Shown piece after piece: positions 45,815 to 53,606 of a stretch of DNA of 64,000 nucleotides. Made by a program: the position numbers and the translations under genes. Source of the stretch: Pseudovibrio zosterae. Lineage in GTDB: Bacteria > Pseudomonadota > Alphaproteobacteria > Rhizobiales > Stappiaceae. The notes below the pieces were generated by a model. The model saw only the letters and a program-made list of their open reading frames with translations. It did not search any database and was not told the DNA's origin. The stretch is taken from assembly GCF_033843645.1 (NCBI RefSeq), contig NZ_JAWXVZ010000006.1:248001-312000 (forward strand), read 5' to 3'. Within the stretch, counting starts at the first letter, position 1; each line of letters begins with the position of its first letter.

Positions 45815-46204
45815 TCAGCGCTGCGCTGGTGGCTCAGTCTGGCCGCGCAAGCCTGCTGCAATGGCACGATTGATGTTGATCAGCGTATCAAGGCTGTCCT
45901 TGTTCGGTCTGGCAAGAATGTTCATTGTCTCGCGCATGATGAACACACCCAGATTGCCAATGTTGGTCTTGATCTCCGGCGGCAAAGGACTCTCTTCAGC
46001 TGTCGCATCCGTTGTAAAGATAGTCCATAGCTTCCGGTTGAAGATCAGCACTTCGTTGCGATCTTCTCGGGAGTAGTTGTCCCAGTCATTCTTGAGCAGC
46101 GTCAGCCGTGCTGCCGCCTTCATAAGAAGTTCCGCTTCAAGCTCTCTCGGATCAGCGGTGTTCTTTGCGCTATTCTGGTAGGCTTGGGTTGCTTGCTGAT
46201 ACAT
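45815..46204 (-). CDS. flaF: Flagellar biosynthesis regulator FlaF
   Basis: A 129-residue protein with the FlaF signature: MYQQATQAYQNSA... ADPRELEAELLMKAAARL, then NRKLWTIFTTD, and C-terminal PPEIKTNIGNLGVFIMRETMNIL. FlaF is needed for flagellin synthesis and export in alphaproteobacteria and works with FlbT. The gene overlaps flbT by 35 bp, so the two are coupled, with flbT first. Confidence 0.95.
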   Translation of the reverse strand: MYQQATQAYQNSAKNTADPRELEAELLMKAAARLTLLKNDWDNYSREDRNEVLIFNRKLWTIFTTDATAEESPLPPEIKTNIGNLGVFIMRETMNILARPNKDSLDTLININRAIAAGLRGQTEPPAQR

Positions 46205-46583
46205 GACCGATAAGGGTCCTTTCGTAGTCGATCAACTTACGGGCTTCCTTGAGGGCCTTATAATAATTACCCGCAATTATCGCTTTGCTGATGTCGGTCA
46301 CATAAGGGACCGTACTTGGGGCTGCTTCAATGATCTGTCCGACGAGTTTGAAATACTCATCGCTAACAGACTCGGTCTTCTGTTCCAGATACATGATCTG
46401 AACGGCCAGATAGATACGCTTTGCTGGACTATCAGCGCTTTCGACGGTCTGAATGTCCTTTTCTCGGAGAATAGGTGCAGATCCTTCAATGAAGAAGCGC
46501 GCACGGTGTGTACCGTTGGTGATCATGGATTCACCAATAATCAGCTTTTCACCGGGCTTTAATTCGACCTTGAGCGCCACCAC
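46170..46583 (-). CDS. flbT: Flagellin mRNA regulator FlbT
   Basis: A 137-residue protein (ALKVELKPGEKLIIGESMITNG... HRARFFIEGSAPILREKDI... RIYLAVQIMYL) typical of FlbT. In Caulobacter, FlbT binds the 5' leader of flagellin mRNA and lowers its stability before the hook is complete; in Brucella it acts positively. GTG start 46583 with GGGAG upstream. The two flagellins with hairpin leaders lie directly upstream and divergent, which fits that target. Confidence 0.95.
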   Translation of the reverse strand: MVALKVELKPGEKLIIGESMITNGTHRARFFIEGSAPILREKDIQTVESADSPAKRIYLAVQIMYLEQKTESVSDEYFKLVGQIIEAAPSTVPYVTDISKAIIAGNYYKALKEARKLIDYERTLIGHVSASNPSLPE

Positions 46584-46838
46584 TATCTCCCTTTTTTCCG
46601 GAGTATGAGATTTAAAGGAAACCTAAGAGTTAACAGAAGTTAATTCGGTCAGTTTCTCTAGCGTTATCCTCAATTTCCTTGGTGAATATCGCTGCAATAA
46701 CGTGCCTTGTGTGCAGCATATTCTCGCAGGAGCGGCAATGCATCCCCCTTCATTATCAGTGGTCGAATATGTCACGCACACAGGCAGGGTGCATCAATTA
46801 AAAATACGCAACCTTAAGTATGCATATTCCGCAAAAAA

Positions 46839-46853
46839 TTAACCTTTCATTAA
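46839..46853. promoter_or_regulatory. CtrA-type box upstream of flagellin 1
   Basis: TTAACCTTTCATTAA fits TTAA-N7-TTAA. Its start is exactly 40 nt from the start of the first leader hairpin, as in flagellin 2. Confidence 0.75.
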
Positions 46854-46878
46854 TAAATGCGGCGCAACCTCAAGTTAT

Positions 46879-46910
46879 GTCTCCAGAATGGAGACTCGCC
46901 CAGAACGGGC
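46879..46910 (+). promoter_or_regulatory. Tandem hairpins in the flagellin 1 leader
   Basis: Hairpin 1: GTCTCCA-GAA-TGGAGAC (46879-46895). Hairpin 2: GCCC-AGAAC-GGGC (46898-46910). The ATG follows 26 nt after hairpin 2 with CCTAGAAAGGGAA between. The same structure with compensatory changes is in the flagellin 2 leader; likely FlbT target. Confidence 0.6.
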
Positions 46911-46936
46911 AAACTTATCCTAGAAAGGGAAACACT

Positions 46937-48100
46937 ATGTCTGATATTACGCTTACCGCAGCCGTACGCTCCAACCTGAGCACCCTTCAGTCTACGTCCA
47001 ACCTGATTTCTCAGACCCAGGAACGCCTCTCCACTGGCTATAAGGTCAACTCAGCGCTGGACAATCCAAACTCGTTCTTCACTGCTGAAAGCCTGAACAA
47101 CCGCGCTGGCGATCTGTCCAATCTGCAGGACGACATTGGTCAGGGTGTGTCTACGCTTGAAGCCGCTGATAAGGGTATTTCTGCAATTTCTGAGCTGGTT
47201 GATGCTGCAAAGGCGAAGGCAAACCAGGCACTGCAGACCGACGATGCAAAAGAGCGCGCGACCTACGAGAAGCAGTTCAACGAACTGCGGACGCAGATCA
47301 CCGATCTTGCTAAGGACTCTGGCTACAAAGGCAAGAACCTTCTTGCTGGTACCGGCAACGATCTTGAAGTGAAGTTCAACGAAGATGGTTCTTCGAACCT
47401 GAACATTTCCGCAGTTGACTACACTGACCTCGAGAACGGTGACATGAAGATTTCCGGGCTTACAGAATCCGATAAGGGTTCTTCCGCTAGTCTGACTCTT
47501 ACCGGCGCAACTGACGGTAGCACCACGCTTGAATCCCTCGCCGCGTTTGAAGCCACTGATACGCTTGAAATCGACGTAAATGGTACCAAGGCTACTCTGA
47601 CGATCAGTTCCGAAACCACAGTGGACGACCTAGTCGGTTTCCTTGATGACAACCTGGACGCGACCGTCACCTACGATGGAACCACAGGTATTTCTGTTGA
47701 AGAGGGCTATGAGAACTTCAGCTTCACCTACACCAACAACGGTGGTGGCGGTGTTGCAGGTGCCGGTGTTGCGGATCAGTCAGTTTCTGACGCGACATCT
47801 GGTAGCTTCCAGACCGATGCAGGTATCGAAGCTGCAATTGGTGAGTTGAACTCTGCCAACAGCACGCTGCGTGCACAGGCTTCTACCTTCGGTACGAACC
47901 TGTCCATCGTTGAGAACCGTCAGGACTTCACCTCTGAGATGATCAAGACCTTGGAAGTGGGCGCTGGTAAGCTGACCCTTGCTGACATGAACAAGGAAGG
48001 TGCGAACCTTTCTGCGCTTCAGACCCAGCAGCAGCTTGCAACCTCCACTCTGTCTCTGGCAGCTCAGGCAAGCCAGTCTGTTCTCCAGCTTATTCGATAA
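46937..48100 (+). CDS. Flagellin (paralogue 1)
   Basis: The 387-residue filament subunit. Conserved N-terminal D0/D1 helices (SDITLTAAVRSNLSTLQSTSNLISQTQERLSTGYKVNSALDNPNSFF) and C-terminal helix (ANLSALQTQQQLATSTLSLAAQASQSVLQLIR) enclose a variable centre, residues about 165-285, which contains an IN-like insert (DTLEIDVNGTKATLTISSETTVDDLVGFL). AGAAAGGGAA precedes ATG 46937. The last 140 coding bases are identical to those of paralogue 2, which starts 353 bp downstream of the stop codon; otherwise the centres have diverged. Confidence 0.96.
   Translation: MSDITLTAAVRSNLSTLQSTSNLISQTQERLSTGYKVNSALDNPNSFFTAESLNNRAGDLSNLQDDIGQGVSTLEAADKGISAISELVDAAKAKANQALQTDDAKERATYEKQFNELRTQITDLAKDSGYKGKNLLAGTGNDLEVKFNEDGSSNLNISAVDYTDLENGDMKISGLTESDKGSSASLTLTGATDGSTTLESLAAFEATDTLEIDVNGTKATLTISSETTVDDLVGFLDDNLDATVTYDGTTGISVEEGYENFSFTYTNNGGGGVAGAGVADQSVSDATSGSFQTDAGIEAAIGELNSANSTLRAQASTFGTNLSIVENRQDFTSEMIKTLEVGAGKLTLADMNKEGANLSALQTQQQLATSTLSLAAQASQSVLQLIR
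47954..48093 (+). repeat. 140-bp tract identical to flagellin 2 (copy 1)
   Basis: From GAAGTGGGCG to CAGCTTAT the sequence is identical, including synonymous positions, to 49471-49610 in the second flagellin. Indicates recent duplication or gene conversion at the C-terminal end. Confidence 0.9.
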
Positions 48101-48132
48101 GCTTCGGACACAGGCCTTTTACATTCATGAAG

Positions 48133-48158
48133 AGCGCGCCCTTGTGGCGCGCTTTTTG
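48133..48158 (+). terminator. Terminator of flagellin 1
   Basis: A perfect 8-bp stem AGCGCGCC/GGCGCGCT (48133-48140 with 48146-48153) is followed by TTTTGTTTTT, 33 bp after the stop codon. Confidence 0.9.
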
Positions 48159-48354
48159 TTTTTGGTGCTCCGCGTGATGATTCTCCTTTGGTGGTGCGAT
48201 ACCCCAATAAATTGCAACTAAAAATTTATGCAATTCATGATCGCTGCAATTGGTGCGCTTAATTAATCTAAAAAGTGTAAACTATCAGATATTCAATTTT
48301 TGATTGTGCCGATATGGGCTTCATCCGTCTCTTTGGCTGAGTCAATCTAATCAA

Positions 48355-48369
48355 TTAACCTTTTGTTAA
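48355..48369. promoter_or_regulatory. CtrA-type box upstream of flagellin 2
   Basis: TTAACCTTTTGTTAA fits TTAA-N7-TTAA; starts 40 nt before the first leader hairpin and 99 nt before the start codon (98 nt in flagellin 1). Confidence 0.75.
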
Positions 48370-48394
48370 GATCTGCAATTCAGCTTCGTAGGTG

Positions 48395-48426
48395 CGTCTC
48401 AGAAAGAGGCGATGTCCAGAACGGAC
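48395..48426 (+). promoter_or_regulatory. Tandem hairpins in the flagellin 2 leader
   Basis: Hairpin 1: CGTCTC-AGAAA-GAGGCG (48395-48411, one T-G pair). Hairpin 2: GTCC-AGAAC-GGAC (48414-48426), where the second pair is T-A instead of C-G in flagellin 1, a compensatory change with the loop AGAAC kept. The ATG is 27 nt on. Likely FlbT-responsive element. Confidence 0.6.
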
Positions 48427-48453
48427 AAAACGTATCCTAGAAAGGGAATTGCA

Positions 48454-49617
48454 ATGTCTGACGTTACTCTTACGGCCGCCGTACGCTCCAACCTGAGCAC
48501 TCTGCAGTCTACATCCAACCTGATTTCTCAGACCCAGGAACGCCTCTCAACAGGCTTCAAGGTGAACTCAGCGCTGGATAACCCAAACTCCTTCTTCACT
48601 GCTGAAAGCCTGAACAACCGCGCTGGTGACCTGTCCAACCTGCAGGACGACATCGGTCAGGGTGTTTCCACGCTGGAAGCTGCTGACAACGGTATCAGTG
48701 CGATCTCGGATTTGATTGACGCTGCGAAGGCGAAAGCCAACCAGGCTCTGCAGACCGACAACGCAAATGAGCGCGCAACCTACGAGAAGCAGTTCAACGA
48801 ACTGCGTACTCAGATTCAGGACATCGCTAAGGACTCCGGTTACAAAGGTAAGAACCTTCTTGCTGGTACCGGCAACGACCTTGAAGTGAAGTTCAACGAA
48901 GATGGTTCCTCCAAGCTGAACATTGGCGCTGTTGACTTTACAGATCTCACCAGCGGTGATCTGACAGTTGGTGAAGTGACCGAGTCCGTAAAGGGTTCTG
49001 CTGCTGCTCTGACTGTGACTGGTGCAACTGATGGCAACACCACGCTTGCATCTCTCGGCGCATTTGAAGATACCGATACGCTCGCGATCGACGTTGATGG
49101 TACGACCTCTACGCTGACCATTGATGCCACAACCACCGTGGATGACCTAGTTGGTTTCCTTGATGACAACCTGGACTCTACCGTCACCTACGATGGAACT
49201 ACAGGTATCTCCGTTGCGGCTGGCTATGAAAACTTCAGCTTCACCTACACCAACAACGGTGGTGGCGGTGCTGATGGTGCCGGTGTTGCGGATCAGTCCG
49301 TAGCTGATGCGACCGCTGGTACCTTCCAGTCTGACTCCAGCATCAACTCTGCAGTTGACGAACTGACTGCTGCTTCAAGCACGCTGCGTGCACAGGCTTC
49401 TACTTTCGGTACGAACCTGTCCATCGTTGAAAACCGTCAGGACTTCACTGCTGACCTGATCAAGACCCTTGAAGTGGGCGCTGGTAAGCTGACCCTTGCT
49501 GACATGAACAAGGAAGGTGCGAACCTTTCTGCGCTTCAGACCCAGCAGCAGCTTGCAACCTCCACTCTGTCTCTGGCAGCTCAGGCAAGCCAGTCTGTTC
49601 TCCAGCTTATCCGATAA
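48454..49617 (+). CDS. Flagellin (paralogue 2)
   Basis: 387 residues, the same length as paralogue 1, with nearly the same termini (SDVTLTAAVRSNLSTLQSTSNLISQTQERLSTGFKVNSALDNPNSFF at the N-terminus; identical C-terminus). Differences gather in residues about 155-330, where the IN-like insert reads DTLAIDVDGTTSTLTIDATTTVDDLVGFL. Its own promoter box, leader hairpins and terminator make it an independent transcription unit. AGAAAGGGAA before ATG 48454 is shared with paralogue 1. Confidence 0.96.
   Translation: MSDVTLTAAVRSNLSTLQSTSNLISQTQERLSTGFKVNSALDNPNSFFTAESLNNRAGDLSNLQDDIGQGVSTLEAADNGISAISDLIDAAKAKANQALQTDNANERATYEKQFNELRTQIQDIAKDSGYKGKNLLAGTGNDLEVKFNEDGSSKLNIGAVDFTDLTSGDLTVGEVTESVKGSAAALTVTGATDGNTTLASLGAFEDTDTLAIDVDGTTSTLTIDATTTVDDLVGFLDDNLDSTVTYDGTTGISVAAGYENFSFTYTNNGGGGADGAGVADQSVADATAGTFQSDSSINSAVDELTAASSTLRAQASTFGTNLSIVENRQDFTADLIKTLEVGAGKLTLADMNKEGANLSALQTQQQLATSTLSLAAQASQSVLQLIR
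49471..49610 (+). repeat. 140-bp tract identical to flagellin 1 (copy 2)
   Basis: Identical to 47954-48093 at all positions read, offset by 1517 bp; covers the last coding bases apart from the final two codons. Confidence 0.9.
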
Positions 49618-49643
49618 GCTCGAGACGACATCTTCTGATAGAG

Positions 49644-49678
49644 AAAAAGCGCGCCTCAACGAGGTGCGCTTTTTTTAT
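49644..49678 (+). terminator. Terminator of flagellin 2
   Basis: AAAAAGCGCGCCTC pairs with GAGGTGCGCTTTTT (one G-U pair) around AAC, running into a T-tract; 26 bp after the stop codon. Confidence 0.9.
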
Positions 49679-49692
49679 GTTTCAGTTCTTAT

Positions 49693-49724
49693 GGCAAAAA
49701 GAAAACGGGCATTGAGCCCGTTTC
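49693..49724 (-). terminator. Terminator of the FlaG-like gene
   Basis: AAACGGGC (49703-49710) pairs with GCCCGTTT (49716-49723). On the minus strand the stem is followed by a T-rich CTTTTTGCC, and it lies 21 bp after that gene's stop. Confidence 0.8.
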
Positions 49725-49744
49725 TCTTGTTCGCTGGTCAGGTG

Positions 49745-50293
49745 TTAGGCTGCGGCCTGAATGGCAGTTCGGAGTGGGTCCGTCTGCTGTGGCGCTGCGC
49801 GCTGCGCATTCTGAGCGTCAACGGCTGCTTCTACAGAGGCCTCCTCCTGAACTTCAGGGGAGGTGTCTTCAGAAGAAGTGCCAAGTGAAGGCACTGTGGC
49901 CGCCTCAATCTCTGGTGCTTTTTCTTGTTCCTGAAGAGTAATCAGCTGATCAATGAAAGTAGTGATCCTGCGGGCGGTCTCTGTTGGGATCTCAAAGATC
50001 ACTTCGCCGCTTGGCTCTTGCTTCAGGGTGTAAGTGAATTCACGAATCTCTTCGTCGTAGCCGCGTTCACGGACAAGGCGCTTTTCTACCTGCTCGGTTG
50101 CGCCCGAGCGGGAATCAGAGGCATAGCTCTTGTCAGTTGCGGTATCGGATTCTCCACCGGCTTCCGTAGCGGTTACAGTCAGTCCCGCGTCCAGTTCCGT
50201 CCCGACGGCGTCCTGATCCGCACGCGGCGCCGTAGACGGAGCCGCAAGCGCGTACTGGAAGGCCGTTGGCCTTTGGTTAATTGCTTCGATCAT
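49745..50293 (-). CDS. FlaG-like flagellar protein
   Basis: A 182-residue acidic protein. Residues about 80-115 (REFTYTLKQEPSGEVIFEIPTETARRITTFIDQL) resemble the FlaG pattern 'F-x-x-D-x-x-T/S-GEVI-x-x-IP-x-E', with low-complexity sequence rich in Glu, Ala and Thr on both sides. FlaG limits filament length in other bacteria; the role here is inferred from similarity and position between flagellin 2 and flgN. GGAG before ATG 50293 sets the start; GTG 50302 is in frame. A degenerate CtrA-like site (TTAC-N7-TTAA) lies at 50383-50397. Confidence 0.6.
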   Translation of the reverse strand: MIEAINQRPTAFQYALAAPSTAPRADQDAVGTELDAGLTVTATEAGGESDTATDKSYASDSRSGATEQVEKRLVRERGYDEEIREFTYTLKQEPSGEVIFEIPTETARRITTFIDQLITLQEQEKAPEIEAATVPSLGTSSEDTSPEVQEEASVEAAVDAQNAQRAAPQQTDPLRTAIQAAA

Positions 50294-50423
50294 TTGCAGC
50301 ACTCCAGAAAATTACTTGGGGAAATAATACACTAAACTTGGGATAAAGCCAAGAATTATTGAAAGCTGCTTTTACTAAATTTTTAACGAATTAGTAACCT
50401 TAAGTATAGTTGGGAATACTGGT

Positions 50424-50912
50424 CTAAAGTGACTGATTAACTGACAAACCTTTAGCGGTTTTATTTGGTCGTGAAGCTGTCGCATTGGAGCCGTAGGTCT
50501 GCGGTTGCAGTTGGGAACCCACTGCTTTTGCTACGGTTTCAACAATCTGGTCGCTCACAGAGCGTGCTGTGGCGACCACTGTGAGGTTCTGTTGCAGGAG
50601 AGGGCGCAGGCGTCCGTGACGTTCACGCATCTCCTGGATGGCTTCTGGGGCCAGGTTGCCGAGGGCGATGGCGTTGGCGCTAGCGGCCCGAATCCCGCTC
50701 ATGTAGCTCTCGATCGCGTCAGTCTTGCGGGGGGTCAGGTCGGGCAGCTGAGAGAGCTCGCCGCGCTTGAGCATCTGCGTTTCTTCGTCAATGACTTCCA
50801 CAAGGGTGTTGAGGGCTTCGTCAAAGCGAGAGCAGAACTCCTCGGCCTGTTCGCGGGTCGTAATGGCTTTGGCGTCAAACATAAACGGTACTTTATCGTT
50901 GGTATCTGTCAT
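50424..50912 (-). CDS. FlgN-like flagellar export chaperone
   Basis: A 162-residue, mainly helical protein (FDEALNTLVEVIDEETQMLKRGELSQLPDLTPRKTDAIESYMSGI) with the helical pattern of FlgN, the chaperone of FlgK and FlgL. The C-terminal 35 residues are polar and probably disordered. Position directly after flgJ (adjacent TAA-ATG) is a known alphaproteobacterial arrangement. The family call rests on pattern and context only. Confidence 0.65.
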   Translation of the reverse strand: MTDTNDKVPFMFDAKAITTREQAEEFCSRFDEALNTLVEVIDEETQMLKRGELSQLPDLTPRKTDAIESYMSGIRAASANAIALGNLAPEAIQEMRERHGRLRPLLQQNLTVVATARSVSDQIVETVAKAVGSQLQPQTYGSNATASRPNKTAKGLSVNQSL

Positions 50913-51215
50913 TTAGATCTCTTGCAGCTCAAGCAGTTGCTTGGTGATGGAGTCGGCAAGTCCGATGCCGCCGTTTGCCGCCATGCTGGCTGCGTATTCA
51001 TTGATCATCATGGATTTCCATGCATCGGCCCCCGGGCCGTTGCCAAACGTGCCGCCAGACTCTACGCCGTTGAACATGGTTTGCATGAGCTGGTTCAGAT
51101 AGACGGCTTCGAAATCCTGCGCTTTCTTGCGGATTGCGTCTTCTTGTGTGGTGCCTGCCGGGGCGCTGCTGTAGGCGCCAGCCGGGTTTGCGGCGACGGT
51201 GTTGATCAAGCTCAT
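50913..51215 (-). CDS. flgJ: Rod-binding protein (FlgJ N-terminal type)
   Basis: A 100-residue protein with the rod-binding domain signature KKAQDFEAVYLNQLMQTMFNG... MMINEYAASMAANGGIGLADSI. The muramidase domain found in enterobacterial FlgJ is absent, as usual in alphaproteobacteria, so a separate lytic enzyme must open the cell wall. Its ATG overlaps the flgI stop by one base (TAATG). Confidence 0.9.
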   Translation of the reverse strand: MSLINTVAANPAGAYSSAPAGTTQEDAIRKKAQDFEAVYLNQLMQTMFNGVESGGTFGNGPGADAWKSMMINEYAASMAANGGIGLADSITKQLLELQEI

Positions 51216-52309
51216 TACAGCACCTCGATTTCTGCCTGAAGGGCGCCGGACGCTTTGATCGCCTGCAGGATTGAGATCAGGTCCCGAGGTCCGATGCCAA
51301 GCGCGTTCAGTCCGTCCACCAGCTCCTGCAGGGTGATGGTTTCGTCGACCAGGGCCAGTTGGCTCTGGTCCTCGGTCACTTGTAGGTCTGTGCGTGGCTG
51401 AACGGCCGTCTGGCCATTGGCAAATGGGTTTGGTTGAACCACTTCAGGGCTTTCCGAGATGGTGACTGTCAGGTTGCCCTGTGCCACTGCAACGGTAGAG
51501 ACCTTTACCTGCTGCCCCATCACGATGATGCCGGAGCTTTCATCAATAACGATCTTTGCAGGTAGGTCTGGTTCCACCAGCAGCTGCTCCACGTCAGTCA
51601 GCAGGTCAACAATGTTGCCATTGAAGTTGCTGGGCAGCGTCAACTGCACGGTGCCCGGATCCAGCGGCTCTGCGGTTGGAAGGCCGATCAGTTCGTTCAC
51701 GGCAATGGCAATGCGGCGGGCGGTGGTCAGGTCCGGGTTGCGCAGCGCAATGCGGACGGCGCGCATGGTTGCCAGTTTGAACTCTACCTCACGTTCCACG
51801 AGCGCGCCATTGGCGATGCGGCCAGCGGTTGGGACGCCGCGGGTAATCGAAGCGGCATCGCCTTGCGCCTGAAATCCCGCAATTGCGACCGGCCCCTGCG
51901 CGATGGCATAGGCCTCGCCATCCGCACCCATCAACGGGGTAACGAGTAGCGTGCCGCCTTGAAGGCTGCTTGAATCGCCAAGCGCGCTAACCGACACATC
52001 AATTCGGGTGCCCTGGGTCGCGAACGGAGGCAGGTTGGCGGTCACCATTACGGCAGCCACGTTGTCCGTGTTCAGATCAACTTCATTGGTGTTAACGCCC
52101 AGACGTTCCAGCATGGCCTGCAGGCTTTGCCGGGTGAAGGGGGCGTTGTTAAGGGAGTCGCCAGTGCCTTGGAGGCCGACCACGAGGCCGTATCCGATCA
52201 GTTGGTTGTCTCGAATGCCTTCAAAATCCGCAATATCCTTGATGCGCGACGCGCCATGGGCAGGCGCAAGGGTCACGATCATGGCTAGGATCAACAGAAT
52301 GCGTCGCAT
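51215..52309 (-). CDS. flgI: Flagellar P-ring protein FlgI
   Basis: The 364-residue periplasmic ring protein. Signal peptide MRRILLILAMIVTLAPAHGAS, then RIKDIADFEGIRDNQLIGYGLVVGLQGTGD, SLQAMLERLGV, NVAAVMVTANLPPFA, and C-terminal TLQELVDGLNALGIGPRDLISILQAIKASGALQAEIEVL. In-frame codons upstream to 52495 lack a signal-like sequence, so ATG 52309 is chosen. First gene of flgI-flgJ-flgN, with the fliX gene divergent. Confidence 0.95.
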   Translation of the reverse strand: MRRILLILAMIVTLAPAHGASRIKDIADFEGIRDNQLIGYGLVVGLQGTGDSLNNAPFTRQSLQAMLERLGVNTNEVDLNTDNVAAVMVTANLPPFATQGTRIDVSVSALGDSSSLQGGTLLVTPLMGADGEAYAIAQGPVAIAGFQAQGDAASITRGVPTAGRIANGALVEREVEFKLATMRAVRIALRNPDLTTARRIAIAVNELIGLPTAEPLDPGTVQLTLPSNFNGNIVDLLTDVEQLLVEPDLPAKIVIDESSGIIVMGQQVKVSTVAVAQGNLTVTISESPEVVQPNPFANGQTAVQPRTDLQVTEDQSQLALVDETITLQELVDGLNALGIGPRDLISILQAIKASGALQAEIEVL

Positions 52310-52490
52310 CGGGTCCGGTGCTCTTTCCAATTGGCTTTTGCTGGAGCATGCTGCTCCGGAAACGTCTCGGTCACTCATTAGCGAAAAGCGTGCCAAACTG
52401 AGAGTAGCGGTTTTGCTCGGGAATCTGCGCCTTATGCCCATTGCAGGTGAATGGGGTGGATAACGATTGCCGGGTTCCAAAAAGTCAGGA

Positions 52491-52503
52491 GGCAAGAGTT
52501 GCC
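52491..52503. promoter_or_regulatory. GGCAA-N3-TTGCC inverted repeat, copy 3 (between flgI and fliX)
   Basis: GGCAAGAGTTGCC, the same 5-bp arms and 3-nt spacer as the copies before flgE and fliL/flgF; 64 bp upstream of fliX and 181 bp upstream of flgI. Confidence 0.55.
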
Positions 52504-52567
52504 CAGTTGGCGTGTTCGCGTCACCTTAGGGCCAACTAATGAATCTGACTGGTGCATTTGAGAGGAA

Positions 52568-53005
52568 ATGACTGTGCTCATTCGTACGACACCTGTCTCC
52601 GGCCTCTCTGCGACTGCCGGAGTTAAGAAGACAAAGAACGATCCGAAAAAGTCCTCCAATTCGTTTTCCGTCGAAAAGGGGGGCAGTGAGGCGCAGTCTG
52701 CGCAATCCTCAGCTCATTCCAGCGGCATTCAGAATGTGGACGCGCTCTTGATGCTTCAGCAGGTCGATGACCCGATGACCGGGAAGCGAAAGGCCATGAA
52801 GCATGGTCTCGATCTGCTTGATGAACTGGATCTTTTGAAGATTGATTTGCTGCAGGGGCGTGTCTCGCCAGAGCGGCTTGAGAAAATTGTCTCCCAGCTG
52901 TCAAACCGTGTAAAAAGTGGCGATGCTGGTCTTGATCAAATAGTCGAAGATATTGAGCTGCGAGCAAGAATCGAGCTGGCTAAACTTGGTCGATTTCCAG
53001 AGTAA
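52568..53005 (+). CDS. fliX: Flagellar assembly regulator FliX
   Basis: A 145-residue class II flagellar regulator. The C-terminal region VDALLMLQQVDDPMTGKRKAMKHGLDLLDELDLLKIDLLQGRVSPERLEKI is characteristic. In Caulobacter FliX couples hook-basal-body assembly to the sigma-54 activator FlbD. Its presence suggests a FliX/FlbD-type checkpoint; flbD is not in this window. It is divergent from flgI, as in Caulobacter. Confidence 0.9.
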   Translation: MTVLIRTTPVSGLSATAGVKKTKNDPKKSSNSFSVEKGGSEAQSAQSSAHSSGIQNVDALLMLQQVDDPMTGKRKAMKHGLDLLDELDLLKIDLLQGRVSPERLEKIVSQLSNRVKSGDAGLDQIVEDIELRARIELAKLGRFPE

Positions 53006-53166
53006 TTCACTGCAAAATCAATAATGTACATGTGGATATCACGTTGGGGTACAGCCTAATCCTACGTACATTTAGGAGATTAGAACAATTCTCCGTTATC
53101 TGGCGTTGTCGTTTTCATTAGACGCCGCTATATTCCAGCCGCCCATACAGGTAGCCGGAGTTGCAA

Positions 53167-53583
53167 ATGGCGGTTGATATCGCAGTTGACTATCGTCCCA
53201 CCGAGGACGAGGAGTTCATGAACGAGCGCCAGGTCGAGTACTTCCGTCGGAAGTTGCTGGCTTGGAAGGATGACATCCTTAAGGAAAGTATGGAGACTCT
53301 CAACAATCTGCAGGAAGAAAGTCAGAACCATCCGGATTTGGCGGATCGGGCTTCCTCAGAGACGGATCGCTCCATCGAGCTTCGCGCACGTGATCGTCAG
53401 CGCAAGCTGATCTCAAAGATCGATGCCGCTTTGGCTCGTATTGAAGATGGGTCCTACGGGTATTGTGAAGAGACCGGAGAGCCGATCTCCGTTCGTCGCT
53501 TGGATGCTCGCCCAATCGCGACCCTATCCATTGAGGCGCAGGAAGCGCATGAACGCCGCGAGAAAATTTATCGCGACGACTGA
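53167..53583 (+). CDS. dksA: DksA-type RNA polymerase-binding protein, zinc-ligand-poor
   Basis: A 138-residue DksA. The coiled-coil tip DLADRA (Asp57, Asp60, Ala62) that reaches into the RNA polymerase secondary channel is intact. The globular end keeps RRLDARPIATL, but of the four zinc-binding Cys only Cys100 remains; the other three positions are Thr103, Ser121 and Ala124. This Cys-poor form occurs in alphaproteobacteria and is thought to fold without zinc. GGAG before ATG 53167 sets the start; TTG 53161 is in frame. Located between fliX and flgH, as is common in this class. Confidence 0.92.
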   Translation: MAVDIAVDYRPTEDEEFMNERQVEYFRRKLLAWKDDILKESMETLNNLQEESQNHPDLADRASSETDRSIELRARDRQRKLISKIDAALARIEDGSYGYCEETGEPISVRRLDARPIATLSIEAQEAHERREKIYRDD

Positions 53584-53606
53584 TAGATAATTACAGTTTG
53601 TACTTC

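Larger units (their letters stand above)
46584..46936. other. 353-bp divergent control region between flbT and flagellin 1
   Basis: Contains no gene. It holds a near-CtrA repeat TTAA-N6-TTAA at 46630-46643 near flbT, the perfect TTAA-N7-TTAA box at 46839-46853, and two leader hairpins (46879-46895, 46898-46910) before flagellin 1. A long frame starting at 46820 crosses the box and hairpins and is not coding. Confidence 0.6.
48159..48453. other. Control region between the two flagellin genes
   Basis: Non-coding, AT-rich. It holds a CtrA-type box (48355-48369) and the tandem leader hairpins (48395-48426) of flagellin 2; nothing else was recognised. Confidence 0.6.

Noticed and set aside
46630..46643. 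TTAA-N6-TTAA upstream of flbT as a CtrA box
   Set aside because: The spacer is 6 not 7 bases, which puts the half-sites out of phase; kept only as a weak note.
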